Under the pieces are notes generated by a model. The model was given only the letters and a program-made list of their open reading frames with translations, ran no database searches and was not told the DNA's origin. From Acidobacteriota bacterium (GTDB taxonomy: Bacteria; Acidobacteriota; Thermoanaerobaculia; Thermoanaerobaculales; Thermoanaerobaculaceae), in assembly GCA_016213675.1 (NCBI GenBank), contig JACQZW010000072.1, forward strand, positions 62,001-126,000: a DNA stretch of 64,000 nt, given 5' to 3'. Within the stretch, counting starts at the first letter, position 1, and each line of letters opens with the position of its first letter. This document shows positions 8,913-17,246 of this stretch, piece after piece. A program made the position numbers and the translations under genes.

Positions 8913-9782
8913 GTGGCGGGTGAGAGCGCGCCGCGCGGTGTCGTCGTGACCGGCCTCGCCGGCGCCGGCAAGAGCGTGGTCACCCACTGCTTCGAGGACC
9001 TCGGCTACCGGTGCGTCGACAACCTCCCGCTCGAGCTGATCGAGCCGCTCTTCGCGCACACCTGGTCCACCGAGGGGCCCCCCATCGTGGTGGTCATCGA
9101 CGTGCGCACCGAGGGTTTTTCCGGCTCGTTCCCCGGACTGGTCGGGCACCTCAAGTCGAGCTTCCCCGAGCTCCGGGTGGTGTTCGTCGAGGCGTCGACG
9201 GATGCCATCGTCCGGCGCTTCTCCGAGACCCGCCGGCCGCACCCCTACCGGCATCTCCCGCTGCACGACGCGGTCGTTCGCGAACGGGACGAGATGGCCG
9301 CCGTCCGGGAGCTCGCCGACGAGGTGCTCGACACCACCGAGCTCACGCCCCACGAGCTCCGCGCCGAGGTGGCGTCCCGCTTCGGGACCACCGAGCTGGC
9401 GCTGCCGATGGTGGTGCGTTGCGAGAGCTTCGGGTTCCGGTTCGGCCTGCCCCCCGACGCGAACCTCGTTTTCGACGTCCGCTTCCTGCCCAACCCCCAC
9501 TTCGTCCCGAGTCTGCGCCCCCACGCCGGCGACCACCCCGAGGTCCGGGCGTGGCTCGAGGCACACGCCGAGGTCGAAGAGACGTTCCAGCGCTTCCGGG
9601 TCCTGTGCGACGCGCTCCTGCCGGCCTACCGACGGGAGCAGAAGAGCTACCTGGTCATCGCCTTCGGTTGCACCGGAGGCAAGCACCGCTCGGTCTACCT
9701 CGCCGAGCGGTTGGCAAAGCACTTGCGCGCCGAGAAGTGGGTCGTCAGCGTGCATCATCGTGACCGCGGCCGGCAGGGTTGA
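8913..9782 (+). CDS. rapZ: RapZ-family nucleotide-binding protein
   Basis: A 289-residue RapZ/YvcJ protein. The N-terminus has a P-loop GLAGAGKS (residues 14-21) and the conserved GYRCVDNLP motif; the C-terminal domain carries IAFGCTGGKHRSVYLAE. In enterobacteria RapZ guides RNase E to a small RNA controlling glucosamine-6-phosphate synthase, linking to cell-wall precursor supply; whether that holds here is unknown. The GTG start lies 18 nt after hprK. Its place next to ptsN and HPr matches the conserved rpoN-hpf-ptsN-rapZ-npr cluster of proteobacteria. Confidence 0.93.
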   Translation: MAGESAPRGVVVTGLAGAGKSVVTHCFEDLGYRCVDNLPLELIEPLFAHTWSTEGPPIVVVIDVRTEGFSGSFPGLVGHLKSSFPELRVVFVEASTDAIVRRFSETRRPHPYRHLPLHDAVVRERDEMAAVRELADEVLDTTELTPHELRAEVASRFGTTELALPMVVRCESFGFRFGLPPDANLVFDVRFLPNPHFVPSLRPHAGDHPEVRAWLEAHAEVEETFQRFRVLCDALLPAYRREQKSYLVIAFGCTGGKHRSVYLAERLAKHLRAEKWVVSVHHRDRGRQG

Positions 9783-9816
9783 GCCGCCGGGTTGCTCCCC
9801 CTCCGAACGGCTTCCC

Positions 9817-9845
9817 TTGCAGCGGCGGCGCCGCACTGGAATAAT
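9817..9845 (+). promoter_or_regulatory. Promoter of the EIIA-Man/HPr/EI genes
   Basis: TTGCAG (9817-9822), a 17-nt spacer and AATAAT (9840-9845), then 7 nt to the ATG at 9853. This predicts an internal promoter giving a leaderless transcript for the second half of the PTS cluster. Confidence 0.5.
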
Positions 9846-9852
9846 CCCCGCC

Positions 9853-10296
9853 ATGGTCGGAATCCTTGTGATCTCTCACGGACAGCTCGCCAACGAGTTG
9901 CTGGCGGCCGCGCGGACGATCGAGCCGGCGCTGGTTGAACAGACCAGGGCCATCACGCTCGAGTGGAACGTCGACCCGGAGCAGGCGCGGGCCGAGATCG
10001 CGCGGACGCTCAAGGAGCTCGACACCGGCGACGGCGTCATGGTTCTCACCGACATGTTCGGCGGCACGCCGACGAACCTGTCCCTCGGGTTCCTCGACCC
10101 GGCCCGATCGGAGGTCGTGACCGGGGTCAACCTGCCGATGGTGATCAAGCTGGCCGGCGTCCGCCGCCTCGACGGCCAGACGCTGCGCCAGCTCGCCAAG
10201 GTCGTCGCCGAGAAGGGCCAGAAGAGCATCTACGTGGTCTCCGAGATCCTGGAACGGCGGCCCGGGAGTGGGGGACATGGCGCAACGAACCTTTGA
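9853..10296 (+). CDS. PTS system mannose-type EIIA domain protein
   Basis: A 147-residue EIIA of the mannose family. The phospho-accepting histidine is in ILVISHGQLANELL near the N-terminus, and MVLTDMFGGTPTNLSLGF is the family motif. It stands alone without EIIB, EIIC or EIID domains, so it is probably a regulatory phosphate acceptor like other orphan EIIA-Man proteins. It starts 70 nt after rapZ at a predicted leaderless promoter, and its 3' end overlaps HPr by 20 nt. Confidence 0.9.
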   Translation: MVGILVISHGQLANELLAAARTIEPALVEQTRAITLEWNVDPEQARAEIARTLKELDTGDGVMVLTDMFGGTPTNLSLGFLDPARSEVVTGVNLPMVIKLAGVRRLDGQTLRQLAKVVAEKGQKSIYVVSEILERRPGSGGHGATNL

Positions 10297-10546
10297 GCTC
10301 GTCAACCGGCTCGGCCTCCACGCCCGAGCCGCCGCCAAACTCGTCCACGTCACCTCACGATTCACCTCGCAGGTCAGCGTCCGGCACGACGACGAGGAAG
10401 TGAACGGCAAGTCGATCCTGGGCTTGCTCCTGCTCGCGGCGCCCTGCGGTTCGAGTCTCACGTTCTCGGTCGACGGCGAAGACGAGGCCCAAGCCCTCGC
10501 CGCCATCGAGCACCTGCTCAAGGATCGTTTCGGGGAGACCGAGTGA
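10277..10546 (+). CDS. ptsH: Phosphocarrier protein HPr
   Basis: An 89-residue HPr that carries phosphate from Enzyme I to EIIA proteins. With the ATG at 10277 as start, the catalytic histidine is exactly H15 (NRLGLHARAAAKLV) and the regulatory serine exactly S46 (GKSILGLLLLAA), the canonical numbering, which supports this start over GTG at 10268. Having both sites means it can be phosphorylated by Enzyme I (H15) and by the HprK encoded upstream (S46). The ptsI GTG overlaps its stop. Confidence 0.95.
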   Translation: MAQRTFELVNRLGLHARAAAKLVHVTSRFTSQVSVRHDDEEVNGKSILGLLLLAAPCGSSLTFSVDGEDEAQALAAIEHLLKDRFGETE

Positions 10547-12315
10547 CCGGTCCGCGCACCCTGGTCGGGCTGGGCGTCTCGCCCGGCATCGCGATCGGCT
10601 CGACGGTCGTGGTCGAGAACCGGCCGCTTCCGGTCATGCGTGTGCAGATCCCCGAGGAGCAGGTCGACAACGAGCTCGCGCGCCTGCAGGACGCGTGCGG
10701 GCGAGCCTCGGAGCATCTCGGCAGGCTAGCTGGGGAGGCGACGGCCAGGGTCGGCCACGAGTACGGCTCGATCTTCGAGGCCCACCGCCTGATGCTGGAG
10801 GATCCGACGCTCCTCGACGAGGTCAAGCGGGTGATCCGGAAGGAACGGGTCAACGCCGAGTGGGCGCTCGAGGAGGTCATACGTAAATTATTGACCCAAT
10901 TCAATAAACTCTCCGATGTGTACCTCCGTGAGCGACAGACGGACCTCCTCGACGTCGCGGCCCAGCTCCAGCGCGAGCTGCAGGGGCGGGCGACTCCACG
11001 GATCGAGAGCGACGGCGCGCCGGCCGTCCTGATCGCCGACGACATCCCCCCGTCGCAGGCCATCCAGCTCTCGGCAGGAATGATCTGCGGGTTCGCCTCG
11101 GAAACCGGGGGAACCACCTCCCACACCACGATCATCGCCAAGTCGTTGGGCATCCCGGCCGTCGTCGGTGTGCACAACCTCATCGACGTCGCCGGGCGCG
11201 CATCCACGGTCATCATCGACGGCTTCGAGGGCCACGTCATCGTCGACCCGGACCCCGCGTTGCTCCAGGTCTATCGGCTGCGTGCCGAGGAGCACCGGCT
11301 GCGCCAGCAGGACCTCCTCGGCGTCGTCTCGCTCCCGGCGGTGACCCAGGACGGACGCCGAGTCCGCCTCATGGCCAACATCGACCTGGTCCACGAGCTG
11401 GCGGCCGCGCGGACTGGTGGTGCCGAGGGCATCGGCCTGTTCCGCTCCGAGTTCCTCTTCCTCGAAGCCAGCCCGAACCTGCCCGACGAGGACCAGCAGG
11501 CTGCGGCGTACTCCAAGCTGCTCGAGGCGTTTCCGGACCGGCCGGTCACGGTCCGGACGTTCGATCTCGGCGGCAAGAAGCTCGCGCGCGAGCTGCTGGG
11601 CAGCCCTGAGGCGAACCCCGTCCTGGGCCTGCGTGGGGTGCGGTTGTGCCTGCAGAAGCCGGACTTCTTCCGCACCCAACTGCGAGCGCTGCTACGCGCC
11701 GCGGGCCAGACCGGCGGGCAGTTGCGGATCATGGTGCCGCTCGTCGGCAACGTCGAGGAGATCCGTACGGTCAGGGTCCTGCTGGACCGGCTCGCCGTCG
11801 AGCTGGCGGCCGAGGGCCATTCGGTGCCGCCACGGGTCGCAGTGGGGGCGATGATCGAGGTCCCGGCGGCCGCCATGATCGCCGAGCACATCGCCAAGCA
11901 GGCCGACTTCTTCGCGATCGGGACCAACGACCTCACGCAGTACACGCTGGCGGTCGATCGGGCCAACGAGCAGGTGGCCGACCTGTACCGGCCGTTCCAC
12001 CCGGCCGTGCTCCGCCTGCTCGAACGCATCATCTCGACGGGCCGAGCGGCTCGGATCCCGGTGTCGCTGTGCGGCGAAATGGCCGCGGACCCGTTGGCGG
12101 TTCCCATTCTCGTGGGGCTCGGGCTCGAGGAGTTCTCGATGCATGCGCCGGCGCTACCGGTGATCCGCAGCCTGATCCGGGCGCTGTCGTATCGTGACGC
12201 CCATCGCATTGCCACCCGGGCGCTCTCGCTGTCCACCGCCAAAGCCGTCGAGGAGTACCTGCTCGAGCAGCTCTCCGGTCTCCTGGCACATCTGAAGGTG
12301 AGGATCCGACTGTGA
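10543..12315 (+). CDS. ptsI: Phosphoenolpyruvate-protein phosphotransferase (Enzyme I)
   Basis: A 590-residue Enzyme I that takes phosphate from PEP and passes it to HPr H15. The N-terminal HPr-binding domain is followed by the phosphohistidine motif GGTTSHTTIIAKS (H194), then a PEP-binding TIM barrel with EGIGLFRSEFLF, FFAIGTNDLTQYTLAVDR and the active-site Cys in VSLCGEMAADP. Length is normal (about 575-590). The start GTG overlaps ptsH (GTGA) and its own stop overlaps the cupin gene, so the run is one transcription unit. Confidence 0.96.
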   Translation: MTGPRTLVGLGVSPGIAIGSTVVVENRPLPVMRVQIPEEQVDNELARLQDACGRASEHLGRLAGEATARVGHEYGSIFEAHRLMLEDPTLLDEVKRVIRKERVNAEWALEEVIRKLLTQFNKLSDVYLRERQTDLLDVAAQLQRELQGRATPRIESDGAPAVLIADDIPPSQAIQLSAGMICGFASETGGTTSHTTIIAKSLGIPAVVGVHNLIDVAGRASTVIIDGFEGHVIVDPDPALLQVYRLRAEEHRLRQQDLLGVVSLPAVTQDGRRVRLMANIDLVHELAAARTGGAEGIGLFRSEFLFLEASPNLPDEDQQAAAYSKLLEAFPDRPVTVRTFDLGGKKLARELLGSPEANPVLGLRGVRLCLQKPDFFRTQLRALLRAAGQTGGQLRIMVPLVGNVEEIRTVRVLLDRLAVELAAEGHSVPPRVAVGAMIEVPAAAMIAEHIAKQADFFAIGTNDLTQYTLAVDRANEQVADLYRPFHPAVLRLLERIISTGRAARIPVSLCGEMAADPLAVPILVGLGLEEFSMHAPALPVIRSLIRALSYRDAHRIATRALSLSTAKAVEEYLLEQLSGLLAHLKVRIRL

Positions 12316-12677
12316 CGCGCCACGTCGACAAGCCATGGGGCGGCGAGGAGATCTTCGCCCACACCGACCGCTACGTCGGAAAGATCCTCACCGTCCGCGC
12401 CGGGCACGCGCTTTCCGTGCAGTATCATGTCAGCAAGGACGAGACGATGAGGGTGCTTGAGGGCCGGTGCGAGCTGCACCTGGGTCGAGAGCCGGGCAGC
12501 CGCGAGCTCGAGGTGCTGACGATGGAGCCGGGGACGGCGGTGCACATCCGCCCCGGCGTGATTCACCGGCTCGTCGCACTGACGGATGTCAGGATCCTCG
12601 AGGTCTCGACACCGGAGCTCGACGACGTGGTCAGGCTCGACGACCGGTATGGCCGAACCGGCACGAGCGCCCCGTGA
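12312..12677 (+). CDS. Cupin-domain protein (mannose-6-phosphate isomerase-like)
   Basis: A 121-residue single cupin. It resembles the C-terminal cupin of type II phosphomannose isomerase/GDP-mannose pyrophosphorylase proteins: VDKPWGGEEIFAHTDRY, then a barrel with the sequence VQYHVSKDETMRVLEG and GTAVHIRPGVIHRL, where His and Glu residues would bind metal. A stand-alone cupin of this size may be an isomerase or a sugar-sensing domain; the substrate is not visible. It overlaps ptsI (GTGA) and so is co-translated with Enzyme I, which hints at a link to sugar phosphates. Confidence 0.75.
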   Translation: MTRHVDKPWGGEEIFAHTDRYVGKILTVRAGHALSVQYHVSKDETMRVLEGRCELHLGREPGSRELEVLTMEPGTAVHIRPGVIHRLVALTDVRILEVSTPELDDVVRLDDRYGRTGTSAP

Positions 12678-12696
12678 GCTCGCCCCGGAGGCACCG

Positions 12697-13377
12697 ATGA
12701 TCGCGACCCTGGCACTGTTGCTCGCCGCACAGCAGCCGACGGCCACCCCGACACCTCGGCCGCTCACGACCCCGGCCCCGATCTCGATGCTGCGGGACTC
12801 CGGCTCTGCCGAGGCGATCCCGCGCGGCCAGTCTCTGGCGGAGGTGGCCAAGGGCATCAAGCTGCGCATGACGCCCGGCGCCCGCGTCCTCGACAACGCG
12901 GGCGTGAAGGCCCTCGCCGAGGGCGTCGAGCTGACGACGGCCAAGCCGGCCCCGGGAGCCGGAGGAAGGGCAGCCGAGGCACGGCCGCCCGCGAAGCGCG
13001 CTTCGGACGAGAGCCAGCAGCGTTACTGGCAGGAGAAGTACCAGAGTGCCCGCGCCCGGGTCGGCTTCCTCGAGTCGGAGGTCAAGCGCCTCGACGGCCT
13101 GACCAAGGAGCTCGAACGGAAGTTCTACGCCTGGGACGACCCCGCCTACCGTGACGGCGTCATCAAGCCGGCCTGGGACAAGGCCGTCGTCGACCTGCGG
13201 GCGACCATGGCAGCGCTCGACGAGGCCCGCTCCGGCCCCGACCAGGTGGTCGAGGACGCCCAGCGGGACGGCGCGTTGCCCGGATGGTTCAGGGGTCTTC
13301 CCGAACCGACCGAGGCGGACCTCAAGCACACCGGCCCTGCGAGGCCCGCGGTGCCCACGTTCGCCCCCGAGTACTGA
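12697..13377 (+). CDS. Hypothetical exported coiled-coil protein
   Basis: A 226-residue protein I do not recognise. The N-terminus (MIATLALLLAAQQPT) looks like a short signal peptide followed by a Pro/Thr-rich stretch, suggesting export. Residues of about 100-175 are strongly helical and charged (YWQEKYQSARARVGFLESEV), probably a coiled coil, and the tail is rich in Pro and acidic residues. ATG at 12697 has GGAGG just upstream and precedes the signal-like segment. It follows the cupin by 19 nt and may be the last gene of the ptsI transcript. Confidence 0.65.
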   Translation: MIATLALLLAAQQPTATPTPRPLTTPAPISMLRDSGSAEAIPRGQSLAEVAKGIKLRMTPGARVLDNAGVKALAEGVELTTAKPAPGAGGRAAEARPPAKRASDESQQRYWQEKYQSARARVGFLESEVKRLDGLTKELERKFYAWDDPAYRDGVIKPAWDKAVVDLRATMAALDEARSGPDQVVEDAQRDGALPGWFRGLPEPTEADLKHTGPARPAVPTFAPEY

Positions 13378-13626
13378 TCAAGGAATCCCATCGCAGCGAC
13401 CGGTGGTTGTGGGCAGGGTACGGCCCGGAGCCGCTTGGTCGACGAAGCAGTCCCGCTGTGCTTCGGCGTGCTCCAAGCGCGTCGGGATCGCGTCGCTGGC
13501 TGCGCTCGCTCGCGATGACGAACCGTGCGATGGTGGTTACGAAGCGCGATCGGGCTTGACAGCCGGGCCGCGATCCCGACAAGCTCGGGGGTGGGCCCGA
13601 GCCGCGAGCCGGGCAGGGGAGTCCGA
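13378..13626. repeat. Intergenic region with dispersed-type palindromic repeat and inverted repeat
   Basis: No gene is supported here. The segment 13481-13524 has the look of a dispersed intergenic palindromic repeat (GCTGCGCTCGCTCGCGATGA core). A perfect 12-bp inverted repeat, GTCGGGATCGCG at 13481-13492 and CGCGATCCCGAC at 13569-13580, brackets 76 bp. TTGACA at 13556-13561 could be a -35 box for miaB but no good -10 follows. Confidence 0.4.
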
Positions 13627-14979
13627 GTGGAGCTGAGGACGTACTTCGTCGAGACCTGGGGTTGCCAGATGAACGTGCTGGACAGCCAGTGCCTGGAGGG
13701 GATCCTGCAGGCGCGGGGACTGCGTCCCGTCGATGCCGCCGGCGACGCCGACGTCGCACTCCTCAACACCTGCTCGGTGCGTGAGAAGGCGGTACACAAG
13801 GTTCTGTCGCGCCTGGGTGAGCTGCGCCAGGCGCGGTTGGACACCGGCAACCCACGGGTTATCGGACTGTGCGGATGCGTGGCCGAGCAGGAGGGCGCGC
13901 GGCTGCTCGCCCGCAGCGCGGCGCTCTCCTTCGTGCTCGGTCCGGGCCGGATCAACCAGCTCGGCACCGCGCTCGACGCCGTGCGGGGAGGGGAGAGGGT
14001 CAGCGTCACCGGGTTCGAGCAGAGGCGCGACATCGACACCCACCTGGTCGCGCGCGGCAGCTCGGCGCGGCAGTTCGTCACAGCCGTCCACGGCTGCAAC
14101 CAGCACTGTACGTTCTGTGTCGTGCCGTACACCCGCGGGCACGAGCTCTCCAGGCCGCTCGCCGAGATCGTCGCCGAGGTCGAGCTCATCGCGGGTGCCG
14201 GCGTGAAGGAGATCACGCTGCTGGGCCAGACCGTGAACGCGTACCGCTGCCCAGAGACCGGAGCCAACTTCGCCGACCTCCTGGCGGCCGTCGACGCCGT
14301 CGACGGCCCGTGGCGGATCCAATTCGTCACGTCGCATCCTAAGTACTTCACCGACAAGATGATCGCTTCACTCGCGAGTCTTCGGAAGCTGGGGCGGTAC
14401 CTCCACGTCCCGTTCCAGGCGGGCTCCGACCGGGTGCTCGCGCGCATGCATCGCGGCTACTCGTGCAGCGAGTACCTGGCGATGGCCGACGCGCTCCGTG
14501 CCGCCATCCCCGACCTCACGTTGTCCACCGACGTGATCGTGGGGTTCCCGGGTGAGTGCGACGACGACTTCGAGCAGACGCTCGCCTTGATCGAACGCGT
14601 CCGTTTCGGTCAGCTCTTCGGGTTCATCTTCTCGCCGCGGCCGCGGACCCCGGCCGCCCGCTACGACGGCCGCGTGCCTCAGGGCGTCGCCGGCGACCGC
14701 CTGGAGCGGGTCTTCGCACTCCAGGGAGCGATCCAGCTCGAGCTCAACCAAGCCCTGATCGGGCGGTCCGTGGAGGTACTGGTGGACGGCCCGGCCCGGC
14801 GCGGCGCGTCGATCTGGCAGGGGAGAGGCGACGACAACCGCGTCGTCAACTTCCCGGCGTGGCCGGGGATCGCCGCCGGCATGCTCGCGCGCGTGACGAT
14901 CAGCGGCGCCACCGCGCACGCCTTGCTCGGAGTGCCGGCCGCGGGGGCCAAACGGGCCACCCGGCCCGCAGGCGCTTGA
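13627..14979 (+). CDS. miaB: tRNA-2-methylthio-N6-dimethylallyladenosine synthase
   Basis: A 450-residue radical SAM methylthiotransferase that adds the 2-methylthio group to i6A37 of tRNAs. The N-terminal UPF0004 domain has the three auxiliary-cluster cysteines (C13 in TWGCQMN, C49 in NTCSVREKA, C84 in LCGCVAEQEG). The radical SAM triad is C157, C161 and C164 (HGCNQHCTFC), and LGQTVNAY is the MiaB hallmark. A C-terminal TRAM-like domain follows residue 370 or so. The GTG start at 13627 has a GGGGAG site and is the first codon matching the family N-terminus. Confidence 0.95.
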   Translation: MELRTYFVETWGCQMNVLDSQCLEGILQARGLRPVDAAGDADVALLNTCSVREKAVHKVLSRLGELRQARLDTGNPRVIGLCGCVAEQEGARLLARSAALSFVLGPGRINQLGTALDAVRGGERVSVTGFEQRRDIDTHLVARGSSARQFVTAVHGCNQHCTFCVVPYTRGHELSRPLAEIVAEVELIAGAGVKEITLLGQTVNAYRCPETGANFADLLAAVDAVDGPWRIQFVTSHPKYFTDKMIASLASLRKLGRYLHVPFQAGSDRVLARMHRGYSCSEYLAMADALRAAIPDLTLSTDVIVGFPGECDDDFEQTLALIERVRFGQLFGFIFSPRPRTPAARYDGRVPQGVAGDRLERVFALQGAIQLELNQALIGRSVEVLVDGPARRGASIWQGRGDDNRVVNFPAWPGIAAGMLARVTISGATAHALLGVPAAGAKRATRPAGA

Positions 14980-15004
14980 CACTGCCGGCCCGCCGCCTGA
15001 GATT
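14976..15004 (+). promoter_or_regulatory. Promoter of the bifunctional-nuclease-domain gene, leaderless type
   Basis: A perfect TTGACA (14976-14981) overlapping the miaB stop, a 17-nt spacer and GAGATT (14999-15004), then 6 nt to the GTG at 15011. No Shine-Dalgarno is present. Confidence 0.5.
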
Positions 15005-15010
15005 GGTCTT

Positions 15011-15526
15011 GTGAGCGCAGAGACCAACGACCGCGGCACTCAGCTCGAGGTGGAGATCCGGGGCTTGATCCTCGATCCGGTCTCCAACACCCCGATCGTG
15101 ATCCTTCAGAAGCCCGACGAGAACCTGTTCCTGCCGATCTGGATCGGGGTCTTCGAGGCCAACGCCATCGCCCTCCAGCTCGAAGGGGTCGAGACGCCGC
15201 GCCCGATGACCCACGACCTGCTGCGGGCAGTCATCGAGCGGTTGGGTGGCCGTGTCGAGTCCGTGCTCGTGCACTCCCTGGTCGAGAACACCTTCCACGC
15301 CACGCTGACGCTCCGGATCGGGGACGGGAGCACGGCGGAGATCGACGCGCGGCCCTCCGACGCCATCGCCCTCGCCCTGCGCTGCGGCGCGACCATCCGC
15401 GTCTCGGCCGGGGTGTTCAAGGAAGCCCATGCCATCGACTTCCGCGACGGCGAGGACCAAGAGAAGCAACTGCGGGAGTGGCTGGAGTCGCTGTCACCGG
15501 AGCAGCTCGGCAAGTACAACATGTAA
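15011..15526 (+). CDS. Bifunctional nuclease (BFN/DUF151) domain protein
   Basis: A 171-residue protein of the DUF151/BFN family, whose plant members have DNase and RNase activity; bacterial members are poorly studied. The family core is evident: GLILDPVSNTPIVILQ, LFLPIWIGVFEANAIALQLE, RPMTHDLL and ARPSDAIALALR. A UVR-like tail is lacking. It is downstream of miaB and 81 bp upstream of parA, with its own predicted leaderless promoter. Function is known only at family level. Confidence 0.85.
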   Translation: MSAETNDRGTQLEVEIRGLILDPVSNTPIVILQKPDENLFLPIWIGVFEANAIALQLEGVETPRPMTHDLLRAVIERLGGRVESVLVHSLVENTFHATLTLRIGDGSTAEIDARPSDAIALALRCGATIRVSAGVFKEAHAIDFRDGEDQEKQLREWLESLSPEQLGKYNM

Positions 15527-15555
15527 GCGTCGCCAACGACTCTTCGGGCTGCGGG

Positions 15556-15583
15556 TTGACACCTCTCGACGCGCCCCGATAAA
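15556..15583 (+). promoter_or_regulatory. Promoter of parAB
   Basis: TTGACA (15556-15561), a 16-nt spacer and GATAAA (15578-15583). Predicted transcription start is near 15590, leaving a short leader with the GAGGAG ribosome site before the parA ATG at 15608. Confidence 0.55.
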
Positions 15584-15607
15584 GTGCTGCGCGTCTGACG
15601 AGGAGCC

Positions 15608-16360
15608 ATGATCATCACCATCGCCAACCAGAAGGGTGGAGTAGGTAAAACCACGACGGCGATCAACCTGGCGGCCGCATTGGCGCACAAGGGGATCGAG
15701 ACGCTGCTCGTCGACCTCGACCCGCAGGCGAACACCACGCTCTCGTTCGTCGACCCACACGACATCCAGCGCTCGATGTTCGACGTGCTGGTGGACGGCG
15801 TTCCAATGGCTGAAATGATCGTCCCGACCGGGCTCGACCACCTGAGCCTGGCGCCGTCGAGGATCGCCCTCGCCAAGGTCGAGGCAGCGCTGATCGGCCA
15901 GTTCGACGCTCATTTCCGGCTCAAGGACCGCCTGGCCGAGGTCACGCCCCGATACGAGTACATCGTCATCGACACTCCGCCGACGCTCGGCCTCATCACG
16001 GTCAACGCGATGGTCGCCGCCAGCCACCTGCTTATCCCGATCCAGTCGTCGTTCTTCGCCCTCGAGGGCACCGACGACCTTCTCGAGACGATGCACAAGA
16101 TCAAGGCCCGCGCGAACCCCGACCTCCAACTGCTCGGCGTCGTCGTGACGCTCCACGACCGCCGCACCGTGCTCGCCCGCGACATCATGCAGCAGATCGC
16201 GAACGTCTTCGGTGACAAGGTCTTCGCCACCATCGTCACGCGTTCCGTGCGACTCGAGGAGAGCCCGGCCTACCGCGTCTCGATCTTCGAGCACGCCCCG
16301 GAGTCCAGCGGCGCCGTCGAGTATTACGCACTGTGCGAGGAGGTCATCGCCCGTGTCTAG
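15608..16360 (+). CDS. parA: Chromosome partitioning ATPase ParA/Soj
   Basis: A 250-residue deviant-Walker ATPase that binds DNA when ATP-bound and moves ParB-parS complexes. KGGVGKTT (residues 9-16) is the deviant Walker A with the signature lysine, followed by LLVDLDPQANTT and the Walker B region YIVIDTPPTLGLITVNA. It lacks the N-terminal helix-turn-helix of plasmid type Ia ParA and its length matches chromosomal Soj proteins. Its end overlaps parB, and both are close to a candidate replication origin at 17247-17544. Confidence 0.93.
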   Translation: MIITIANQKGGVGKTTTAINLAAALAHKGIETLLVDLDPQANTTLSFVDPHDIQRSMFDVLVDGVPMAEMIVPTGLDHLSLAPSRIALAKVEAALIGQFDAHFRLKDRLAEVTPRYEYIVIDTPPTLGLITVNAMVAASHLLIPIQSSFFALEGTDDLLETMHKIKARANPDLQLLGVVVTLHDRRTVLARDIMQQIANVFGDKVFATIVTRSVRLEESPAYRVSIFEHAPESSGAVEYYALCEEVIARV

Positions 16361-17246
16361 CAACCGTGGGCTTCCTGGTGCCCATCGCATGCGCCACGAC
16401 CGCCACTTCGTCGAGGAGCTGGCCAACCAGTCCGTGACCGCTATCGGCATCATGTTGCCAGTCGACCGGATCGAGACGAACCGCGAGCAGCCGAGGAGCA
16501 ACCTCGGCGACCTCCGCGAGCTCGCCGACTCGATTCGCCGCTGCGGCCTGCTCGAGCCCCTCGTCGTTCGACCGATCCCGGGGACACCGAACTACCAACT
16601 CGTCGCCGGCGAGCGCCGCTTCCACGCGTGCACCGAGGCCGGGCTCACCGAGGTGCCCTGCATCGAGGTCTCCGCCACCGACCAGCAGGCCCTCGAGATG
16701 GCCCTCGTCGAGAACCTCCAGCGCAAGGACCTCACTCCGTTCGAGGAGGGCGAGGGCTTCCACACCCTCGTCGAGAAGTACGCGTACACCCACGAGCAGG
16801 TGGCCGCAGCCGTCGGCAAATCGCGCACCTCGGTCACCGAGGCGCTCACCCTCCTGAGCATTCCGCCTGCCATTCGCGACCTCTGTCGGCATGCCGACAT
16901 CACCGCTCGCAGCGTCCTGCTGCTCATCGCCAGGGCAGGCGACATTCCCGAGATGGAGCGCCTCGTACAGGAGATCGCCGAGCACGGCCTCGACCGCGAA
17001 GGCGCCCGCGCCATGGCCCGCCGGCCCGCCCCCGACGCCGCGAGCCCATCGGAGGCCGATTCCGGCGACACGTCGCGCTTTCGCCCCATCCAGGTACGAT
17101 TCCGCGCCACCCCTGACGCGCCGGTCCATCTGTCGTTTTCGATCCGCCGCCCCGACGTGACGCGGGAGCAGGTGATCGCGACGCTCGAAGACCTCCTCGA
17201 TCGCGTCCGCAAGGGCGAGCTCGACACGAAGCTCCCGACCACGTAA
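16353..17246 (+). CDS. parB: Chromosome partitioning protein ParB
   Basis: A 297-residue ParB CTPase/DNA-binding protein. It shows the CTP-binding boxes (QPRSNLGDLRELADSI, GERRFHACTEAGL), ENLQRKDLTPFEEGEGF, and a helix-turn-helix (HEQVAAAVGKSRTSVTEAL) that reads parS. The frame is open further upstream, but GTG at 16353, overlapping the parA stop by 8 nt, is the natural start. No parS-like palindrome (TGTTTCACGTGAAACA type) was noticed in the window. Confidence 0.92.
   Translation: MSSNRGLPGAHRMRHDRHFVEELANQSVTAIGIMLPVDRIETNREQPRSNLGDLRELADSIRRCGLLEPLVVRPIPGTPNYQLVAGERRFHACTEAGLTEVPCIEVSATDQQALEMALVENLQRKDLTPFEEGEGFHTLVEKYAYTHEQVAAAVGKSRTSVTEALTLLSIPPAIRDLCRHADITARSVLLLIARAGDIPEMERLVQEIAEHGLDREGARAMARRPAPDAASPSEADSGDTSRFRPIQVRFRATPDAPVHLSFSIRRPDVTREQVIATLEDLLDRVRKGELDTKLPTT

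Noticed and set aside
7486-10546. A sugar-uptake PTS
   Set aside because: The two EIIA proteins lack any EIIB/EIIC/EIID partner in the window, so a regulatory role is favoured.
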